From positions 1 through 12,512 of the forward strand of contig CADCLH010000064.1 in the NCBI GenBank assembly GCA_902802215.1: 12,512 nucleotides of DNA. The letters are read 5' to 3'. Each line of letters starts with the position of its first letter. Positions within the stretch are counted from its first letter, which is position 1. The translations under genes and the position numbers were made by a program. The stretch comes from Oscillospiraceae bacterium. Its GTDB lineage: Bacteria; Bacillota; Clostridia; Oscillospirales; Oscillospiraceae. This document shows, one piece after another, positions 8,268 through 12,512 of this stretch. The notes under the pieces are model-generated. The model searched no databases and was not told the DNA's origin. It was given only the letters and a program-made list of their open reading frames with translations.

Positions 8268-9944
8268 ATGGCTTACAAAACCGACATTGAAATCGCCCAG
8301 GAGTGCAGGATGCAGCCCATCGCCGAGGTCGCGGCGCGGGCGCATATCGACGAGCGTTACCTCGAACAGTACGGGCGCTGGAAGGCCAAGGTCGACCCGG
8401 CCCTGCTGCGCGACGCCGACAGGCCCGACGGCAAGCTGGTGCTCGTGACGGCCATCACGCCCACGCCCGCGGGCGAGGGCAAGACCACGACGACCATCGG
8501 CCTGTCCGACGGGCTGCGCCGCATCGGCAAGGACGTGATCGTCGCCCTGCGCGAGCCCTCGCTCGGCCCGGTGTTCGGCATCAAGGGCGGCGCGGCCGGC
8601 GGCGGCTACGCCCAGGTGGTGCCCATGGAGGACATCAACCTCCACTTCACCGGCGACTTCCACGCCATCGGCGCGGCCAACAACCTGCTGGCCGCCATGC
8701 TCGACAACCACATCCAGCAGGGCAACGCTCTCGGCATCGACCCGCGCAAGATCACCTGGAAGCGCTGCGTCGACATGAACGACCGGCAGCTGCGCTTCGT
8801 GGTGGACGGTCTCGGCGGCAGGGCCAACGGCACCCCTCGCGAGGACGGCTTCGACATCACGGTCGCAAGCGAGATCATGGCCGTGTTCTGCCTCTCCTCC
8901 TCGATCACCGACCTGAAAGAAAGACTGGGCCGCATCATCGTCGGCTATACCTACGATGACCGGCCCGTGACCGCAGGGGATCTCAAAGCGGTCGGCGCGA
9001 TGGCGGCGCTTTTAAAGGACGCGCTCAAGCCCAACCTCGTGCAGACGCTCGAGGGCACGCCCGCCTTTGTGCACGGCGGACCCTTCGCCAACATCGCCCA
9101 CGGCTGCAACAGCGTCATGGCCACGCGCATGGCCCTGAAGCTCGGCGACTACTGCGTGACCGAGGCCGGCTTCGGCGCGGACCTCGGCGCGGAGAAGTTC
9201 CTGGACATCAAGTGCCGCGCCGCGGGACTGACGCCCGACGCGGTCGTCGTCGTCGCCACGGTGCGCGCGCTCAAAATGCACGGCGGCCTGCCCAAAAAAG
9301 CGCTGGCAAATGAAAATCTCGCCGCCCTGGAGAAGGGCGTCCCGAATCTGCTGCGCCATGTATCCAACATCCGGAACGTCTACGGCCTGCCCTGCGTCGT
9401 GGCCGTCAACCGCTTCCCCACCGATACCGACGCGGAGATTGCCTTCATCATTGACAAGTGCCGCGCGCTCGGCGTCAATACGGTGCTCTCGACCGTCTGG
9501 GCCGAGGGCGGCAGAGGCGGCGAGGCGCTGGCGCGCGAGGTCGTGCGTCTGTGCGAGGAGGAGCGCGGCGGTTTCCGTTACTCCTACGAGCTCGACGGCA
9601 GCATTGAGGACAAGATCCGCGCCGTCGTCACCAGGGTCTACGGCGGCAGCGCGGTGAACATCCAGCCCGCCGCCCAGAAGCAGATCGACCGGCTCACGGC
9701 GCTCGGCTTCGACAGGCTCCCGGTCTGCATCGCCAAGACCCAGTACAGCTTCACCGACGATCCGACGGTGCCCGGCGCGCCCGAGGGCTTCACCGTGACC
9801 GTGAAGAACGTCAAGGTGTCCGCCGGCGCGGGCTTCGTGGTCGTGCTCACGGGCGACATCATGACCATGCCCGGTCTGCCGCGCGTCCCCGCCGCCGAGA
9901 AGATCGACGTCGACGAGAACGGACGCATCAGCGGACTGTTCTGA
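8268..9944 (+). CDS. fhs: Formate-tetrahydrofolate ligase (10-formyl-THF synthetase)
   Basis: The enzyme makes 10-formyl-THF from formate, THF and ATP in the cytoplasm. In acetogens it serves the Wood-Ljungdahl pathway; in other anaerobes it chiefly feeds biosynthesis. The 558-residue length matches the family (about 556-560). The P-loop-like motif TPTPAGEGKTT occupies residues 64-74. It is followed by REPSLGPVFGIKGGAAGGGY and the NLHFTGDFHAIGAANNLLAA segment, both hallmarks of FTHFS, then DNHIQQGN and the TWKRCVDMNDRQLR segment. The C-terminal half keeps TEAGFGADLGAEKF, VATVRALKMHGG and, near the end, TGDIMTMPGLPR. It follows purL by two bases and is the last gene of the operon. Both transformylases that consume 10-formyl-THF (PurN and the AICAR transformylase) are upstream in the same unit, so the context points to a purine-supply role. 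It does not by itself indicate acetogenesis. Confidence 0.97.
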   Translation: MAYKTDIEIAQECRMQPIAEVAARAHIDERYLEQYGRWKAKVDPALLRDADRPDGKLVLVTAITPTPAGEGKTTTTIGLSDGLRRIGKDVIVALREPSLGPVFGIKGGAAGGGYAQVVPMEDINLHFTGDFHAIGAANNLLAAMLDNHIQQGNALGIDPRKITWKRCVDMNDRQLRFVVDGLGGRANGTPREDGFDITVASEIMAVFCLSSSITDLKERLGRIIVGYTYDDRPVTAGDLKAVGAMAALLKDALKPNLVQTLEGTPAFVHGGPFANIAHGCNSVMATRMALKLGDYCVTEAGFGADLGAEKFLDIKCRAAGLTPDAVVVVATVRALKMHGGLPKKALANENLAALEKGVPNLLRHVSNIRNVYGLPCVVAVNRFPTDTDAEIAFIIDKCRALGVNTVLSTVWAEGGRGGEALAREVVRLCEEERGGFRYSYELDGSIEDKIRAVVTRVYGGSAVNIQPAAQKQIDRLTALGFDRLPVCIAKTQYSFTDDPTVPGAPEGFTVTVKNVKVSAGAGFVVVLTGDIMTMPGLPRVPAAEKIDVDENGRISGLF

Positions 9945-9949
9945 GCCTG

Positions 9950-9971
9950 AGCGCCCCGGGAGAGGCGTTTT
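9950..9971 (+). terminator. Possible weak rho-independent terminator after fhs
   Basis: CGCC at 9952-9955 can pair with GGCG at 9964-9967 around an 8-base loop, extendable by a G-U and an A-T pair, and four T residues (9968-9971) follow. It sits 5 bases after the fhs stop, where the convergent HD-GYP gene makes termination expected. The stem is short and the T run is only four long, so this is a weak call. The same hairpin on the other strand lacks a following T run. Confidence 0.4.
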
Positions 9972-12106
9972 CAGCGGGCCGGGGCTGCCGCGGCTTCAAG
10001 CCTTTTCGTTGACCGCCGTGTCCGTAAAGCTCTCGGCGACCTTGCGGACCTCGTCGGAGGCGTCGACGAAGGCCTGCACGATCGAGGGATCGAACTGGGT
10101 TTGTAGCTGCGCCGGGAGACCAGCGCGTCAAACACGTCGGCGACCGCCATGATGCGGGCCGAGAGCGGGATGTCCTCGCCGGCCAGACCGCTCGGGTACC
10201 CCTTGCCGTCCCAGCGCTCATGGTGATAGGCGGACAGGTTCCTGGCCTCCTGCAAGTAACCGGTATCGCCGCCACCGACCACCTGAATGGCCTTCTCGAT
10301 GATCTCGCGTCCGGCGGTGGCGTGGGTCTTCATCTGCGCGTATTCCTCGTCGGTCAGCCTGCCGGGCTTGTTGAGCAGCGTGTCGGACACGTGGATCTTG
10401 CCCACATCGTGCAGAGGCGCGGAATTGACGACGTCGTTGCAGAATTTTTCGGAGAGCTGGTCGGTGTATATCCCCAGTCTGTTCATATGCTCCATGATGA
10501 TCCGGGCATAGGCGGCGGTCTTGCGGACATGGTCGCCGGTGCACTGGTCGCGGCTCTCCACCATGTCGGCAAGCACCCAGATCAGGCCGTTCTGCATGCG
10601 GTTGATCGTCTCGGTCTGCGTCTGGAGGTCTTCCACATAGCGCACGGTGTCGTCCATCGTCTTTCCGACAGCGCCGTACAAGCTTTCGATCTCGTCTCCG
10701 GTGCCGATGTCCAGCTCGCGGAAGCGCTGCACGGAATCCGCGCGGGCCGCCTCGCTGTCGTAGGCGAAGGCGCCCGCCGTCAGCGTCATGGTGTTGATCG
10801 GCAGGATGATGTTGTACTCCGCGATCCAGAGGCCGATGAAGAGGATCAGCAGGAACACGCCGAGCGACAGCGCGATCACGCGAGCCATGAAGCTTGCCTC
10901 GTTCGTGGAGAGACGGTTCATGGAGATGTCGGTGCAGGCGTAGCAGACGCACTGTCCGGTCGAGTCGAAGACGGGCTCATAGACGGTCATCAGCCAGCCG
11001 TAGGTATCGTCGGTGATGAGCGGCTCGATGCGTTTGCCCGCGAGCAGATCGGGGATATAGTCCTCAAAGGATTCGTCGAAGGGGATGATCGTTCCGGGTT
11101 CGGAGCCGGGCACGCCTTCCGTGTCGAGGTCGAACACCACATGGCAGCCGTCGGGAAGGATCTTGTAGATGTAGATATACTCCAGATCGGGCGAGCAGCT
11201 GCGGATGTTTTGCAGCTTGGCCTCGGTCTCCAGATAGCCCTCCGCCTTCTCGCCGAGCTCCATATACTCGTCGACGCGGTCGGGATCAAAGGCCGTGGCC
11301 GCCAGCTTCGCGACGCCCGTCGCCAGCGTCTGGTTTTCGTCGATGATCGTGTTGTGATACAGGGCGTCGAACACGACCGTAAAGCCGAGCGTGATCGAGA
11401 CGATCGCAACCGCGATCAGAAGCAGCAGCTTGGTCCGCATCGACAGCGAGCGGAAGCGGGGGTGGCTGGCCGCCTCCTTCAGCTCGCTTGGCAGAGGGGC
11501 CTGCCACCAGCCCTCAAAGTGAAAGAGCGGACGCCATTTCTGCGGGATCAGACGCAGGATACCCAGCGACATCAGCACGATCAGGGTCTTGTCCGGCAGA
11601 TCCATGATGATGTCCGCGATAAACTGGGACCAGAAAAGGGGGACGCCCATGCCGTACAGCCGGAGGGACAGACCGCCGCTCGGGTTGGCAAGGTTTATGG
11701 AAAACGAATACAGATACCAGGTCAGCAGAGAACCGAGCGCGCCGCCGATCAGCGTGAAAACCGGCACCGTGAGCAGCGCGCGGAATTTTTTGTCCCAGTA
11801 GCCTCTCGAGGCATAGAACGCTGCCGCCACGCCGATCAGGGCGTTGATCGAGCCGTAATAGATGTTGGTGACGTCGCTGAAGCCGTTGAGGAGGTTGGTC
11901 AGGTATCCGGTCAGAATGCCCGGGAGATACCCGCCCAGAACCGCGGCCAGCACCGTACCCAGCGTGTCGAGGTACAGGGGCAGGCCCAGGGCGGCCGCCG
12001 CCTTCGAGACAAGCATATTCAGGGCGATCCCCGCCGGGACCAGCATCAGCGAAAACCACGGCGCCTTCCTCCGACGGACGGGGCCGCTGCGCACAGCGTC
12101 TTCCAT
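9971..12106 (-). CDS. Membrane receptor with ECF S-component-like, Cache-like and HD-GYP domains; 3' end frameshifted
   Basis: This looks like a sensory protein that breaks down cyclic di-GMP. As it reads now it has 711 codons. Residues 17-190 hold several hydrophobic segments resembling ECF-transporter S components (LPLYLDTLGTVLAAVLGGYLPG, then GYLTNLLNGF). A membrane helix at about 225-247, an extracytoplasmic stretch of about 160 residues and a second helix near 407-428 suggest a Cache-like sensor. It ends with YGWLMTVYEPVFDSTG and YACTDIS, typical of such folds. A HAMP-like linker leads to the HD-GYP domain from about 505, with His566-Asp567 in LHDVGKIHV, the YHHERWDGKGYP segment (GYP at 636-638) and RIMAVADVFDALVSRRSYK. 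After Lys669 the expected sequence is lost (see the remnant entry), and the last 42 residues are an aberrant basic tail. The ATG at 12106 has GGAAGG just upstream; the in-frame ATG at 12136 lacks such a site. No GGDEF domain is present. The ligand is unknown. Confidence 0.85.
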   Translation of the reverse strand: MEDAVRSGPVRRRKAPWFSLMLVPAGIALNMLVSKAAAALGLPLYLDTLGTVLAAVLGGYLPGILTGYLTNLLNGFSDVTNIYYGSINALIGVAAAFYASRGYWDKKFRALLTVPVFTLIGGALGSLLTWYLYSFSINLANPSGGLSLRLYGMGVPLFWSQFIADIIMDLPDKTLIVLMSLGILRLIPQKWRPLFHFEGWWQAPLPSELKEAASHPRFRSLSMRTKLLLLIAVAIVSITLGFTVVFDALYHNTIIDENQTLATGVAKLAATAFDPDRVDEYMELGEKAEGYLETEAKLQNIRSCSPDLEYIYIYKILPDGCHVVFDLDTEGVPGSEPGTIIPFDESFEDYIPDLLAGKRIEPLITDDTYGWLMTVYEPVFDSTGQCVCYACTDISMNRLSTNEASFMARVIALSLGVFLLILFIGLWIAEYNIILPINTMTLTAGAFAYDSEAARADSVQRFRELDIGTGDEIESLYGAVGKTMDDTVRYVEDLQTQTETINRMQNGLIWVLADMVESRDQCTGDHVRKTAAYARIIMEHMNRLGIYTDQLSEKFCNDVVNSAPLHDVGKIHVSDTLLNKPGRLTDEEYAQMKTHATAGREIIEKAIQVVGGGDTGYLQEARNLSAYHHERWDGKGYPSGLAGEDIPLSARIMAVADVFDALVSRRSYKPSSIPRSCRPSSTPPTRSARSPRALRTRRSTKRLEAAAAPAR
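9996..10100 (-). pseudogene. Out-of-frame 3' remnant of the HD-GYP gene
   Basis: In a different minus-strand frame from the main gene, 34 codons plus TGA read TQFDPSIVQAFVDASDEV and on to NEKA. TQFDP followed by a helix is how HD-GYP domains normally end (GTQFDPELV-type). In intact relatives this motif comes about 17-18 residues after the RSYK-type motif. Here only two bases lie between the Tyr668 codon and the Thr codon. A loss of roughly 50 bases, not a multiple of three, explains both the missing residues and the shift. It could be a true deletion or an assembly error. Confidence 0.8.
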
Positions 12107-12125
12107 TTTACACCTTCCTTTATGG
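12107..12125 (-). promoter_or_regulatory. Ribosome binding site of the HD-GYP gene
   Basis: Read on the minus strand, AAGGAAGGTG lies about 4-6 bases before the ATG at 12106, a strong Shine-Dalgarno. It favours this ATG over the in-frame ATG at 12136, which has no purine-rich site at a suitable distance and lies further up the leader. Confidence 0.7.
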
Positions 12126-12146
12126 ATCCGGGGCAATACAAGCGTG

Positions 12147-12165
12147 TTATCAAGTAAAATGATAA
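12147..12165. repeat. Inverted repeat at the expected start of HD-GYP transcription
   Basis: TTATCA (12147-12152) and TGATAA (12160-12165) are perfect reverse complements separated by 7 bases. The element covers the predicted +1 of the leftward promoter, a usual place for a repressor operator. The arms are only 6 bases and A/T-rich, so chance is possible. Confidence 0.4.
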
Positions 12166-12168
12166 GCT

Positions 12169-12197
12169 ACTATACCATGGAAAGAGGGATTATTCAA
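12169..12197 (-). promoter_or_regulatory. Sigma-A-type promoter for the HD-GYP gene
   Basis: On the minus strand TTGAAT (12197-12192) and TATAGT (12174-12169) are separated by exactly 17 bases. Each hexamer differs from consensus at one or two positions. Transcription would start near 12162, giving a leader of about 55 bases before the ATG at 12106. Predicted from sequence only. Confidence 0.65.
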
Positions 12198-12204
12198 TCG
12201 CCTG

Positions 12205-12242
12205 TTTCGGGCTGCGAACCATTATTCTTTTCGGATTGCGAA
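12205..12242. repeat. Two 14-base direct repeats between divergent promoters
   Basis: TTTCGGGCTGCGAA (12205-12218) and TTTCGGATTGCGAA (12229-12242) match at 12 of 14 positions, and their starts are 24 bases apart. Each copy contains the dyad TTCG-N5-CGAA. The pair lies between the -35 of the leftward HD-GYP promoter (12192-12197) and the -35 of the rightward tRNA promoter (12251-12256), a position suited to binding by a dimeric regulator or an activator upstream of the tRNA promoter. No regulator is identified. Confidence 0.6.
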
Positions 12243-12250
12243 AAAAACTG

Positions 12251-12279
12251 TTGACAAAGCAGAGGGTTTTTGCTATTAT
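12251..12279 (+). promoter_or_regulatory. Near-consensus promoter of the tRNA genes
   Basis: A perfect -35 TTGACA (12251-12256), a 17-base spacer and a -10 TATTAT (12274-12279) preceded by TG one base earlier (extended -10) make a very strong sigma-A promoter, as expected for stable RNA genes. The start would be near 12286, leaving a leader of about 50 bases before tRNA-Thr. Confidence 0.85.
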
Positions 12280-12294
12280 GACAAAGCGCTCAGG

Positions 12295-12309
12295 GATCTG
12301 GAACAGATC
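12295..12309 (+). repeat. Small hairpin in the tRNA leader
   Basis: GATCTG and CAGATC form a perfect 6-base stem with the loop GAA. The hairpin lies about 10 bases after the predicted transcription start and 25 bases before tRNA-Thr. It may guide processing of the 5' leader or be incidental. No T run follows, so it is not a terminator. Confidence 0.4.
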
Positions 12310-12334
12310 GAACACAGGGCGATACCGGTAAGAC

Positions 12335-12410
12335 GCTGGTGTAGCTCAGTCGGTAGAGCAGCTGATTTGTAATCAGCAGGTCGGGGGTTCGAGTCCGTCC
12401 ACCAGCTCCA
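12335..12410 (+). tRNA. tRNA-Thr (anticodon TGT)
   Basis: A 76-base cloverleaf with CCA encoded. The acceptor stem pairs GCTGGTG (12335-12341) with CACCAGC (12400-12406). The D arm is GCTC/GAGC. The anticodon arm GCTGA/TCAGC encloses loop TTTGTAA with anticodon TGT (12368-12370), reading ACA and related threonine codons. The T loop is TTCGAGT, the discriminator T, then CCA at 12408-12410. The T stem GGGGG/CCGTC contains one G-G mismatch in its middle (12385 against 12397) besides a G-U pair, which is unusual. All other parts are regular. Confidence 0.93.
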
Positions 12411-12427
12411 GCCGGGCGCAAGAATAT

Positions 12428-12512
12428 GGGGGAATTCCCGAGTGGCCAAAGGGGACAGACTGTAAATCTGCTGGCAATGCCTTCGGTGGTTCGAATCCAC
12501 CTTCCCCCACCA
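12428..12512 (+). tRNA. tRNA-Tyr (anticodon GTA)
   Basis: An 85-base class II tRNA ending exactly at the window edge, with CCA encoded (12510-12512). The acceptor stem GGGGGAA (12428-12434) pairs with TTCCCCC (12502-12508), with discriminator A. The anticodon loop CTGTAAA carries GTA, and a long variable arm with the stem GGC/GCC, typical of bacterial tRNA-Tyr, follows. The T arm GGTGG TTCGAAT CCACC is perfect. The top pair of the anticodon stem is an A-C mismatch (A at 27, C at 43), where related tRNAs usually have G-C or G-U. It lies 17 bases after tRNA-Thr with no promoter between, so both should come from one precursor. Confidence 0.94.

Noticed and set aside
10098..10106. Programmed ribosomal frameshifting as the explanation of the HD-GYP break
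   Set aside because: A frameshift alone would not restore the 17 or so residues that are missing between the two motifs, and no clear slippery site with a downstream structure was seen.
10220..12157. A 645-codon plus-strand open frame opposite the HD-GYP gene
   Set aside because: The minus strand carries HD, GYP and membrane segments of known families, while the plus-strand product is a low-complexity shadow with no motif or ribosome binding site.
12107..12334. A riboswitch or T-box in the intergenic region
   Set aside because: The leaders are only about 50 bases on either side and show neither the T-box bulge sequence nor a purine or cyclic di-GMP aptamer core.
12276..12500. A 74-codon minus-strand frame over the tRNA genes
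   Set aside because: It is the complement of two tRNA genes. Such spurious proteins (with phrases like MDSNHR and DSNPRPADYKSAALPTELH) are common annotation artefacts of tRNA sequences.

Overview
The window looks like chromosomal DNA of a high-G+C, Gram-positive anaerobe of the class Clostridia, most likely an Oscillospiraceae/Ruminococcaceae-type gut bacterium. The reasons are the single-chain clade II-style PurL, a formate-tetrahydrofolate ligase tied to purine genes, an archaeal-type IMP cyclohydrolase beside a stand-alone AICAR transformylase, tRNA genes with encoded CCA, and codons ending mostly in G or C. The taxonomic placement is inference from gene content, not from a marker gene.

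Positions 1-9944 (+ strand) are one tightly packed purine operon: purM (5' end cut by the window edge), purN, an IMP cyclohydrolase of the PurO family, a stand-alone AICAR transformylase (the C-terminal half of ordinary PurH), purD, a full-length purL with fused glutaminase domain, and fhs. Adjacent genes overlap by 4 bases or lie 1 to 23 bases apart, and internal genes have Shine-Dalgarno sequences, so co-transcription and translational coupling are likely. Together they cover most of the path from phosphoribosylamine to IMP. PurD makes GAR, PurN formylates it, PurL makes FGAM, PurM closes the imidazole ring, the transformylase adds the last carbon and the PurO-like enzyme closes IMP. Fhs makes 10-formyl-THF from formate, the cofactor used by both transformylases. 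purF, purE, purC and purB are not in the window; some may lie upstream.

Positions 9971-12106 (- strand, convergent to the operon) hold a large membrane signalling protein: an ECF-transporter S-component-like membrane domain, an extracytoplasmic Cache-like domain between two membrane helices, and a cytoplasmic HD-GYP domain expected to hydrolyse cyclic di-GMP. Its 3' end is damaged. About 50 bases seem to be missing just after the catalytic core, throwing the last 34 codons (still readable in another frame) out of frame.

Positions 12107-12334 form a short divergent control region: a good sigma-A-type promoter reading left into the HD-GYP gene, a near-consensus extended -10 promoter reading right into tRNA genes, and between them two 14-base direct repeats of the form TTCG-N5-CGAA. 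Positions 12335-12512 carry tRNA-Thr(TGT) and tRNA-Tyr(GTA), the latter ending exactly at the window edge, so the tRNA cluster may continue. No CRISPR array, insertion sequence or phage gene was seen. The least ordinary parts are the split, archaeal-like last purine steps, the S-component/Cache/HD-GYP receptor with its broken end, and the repeat pair in the divergent promoter region.
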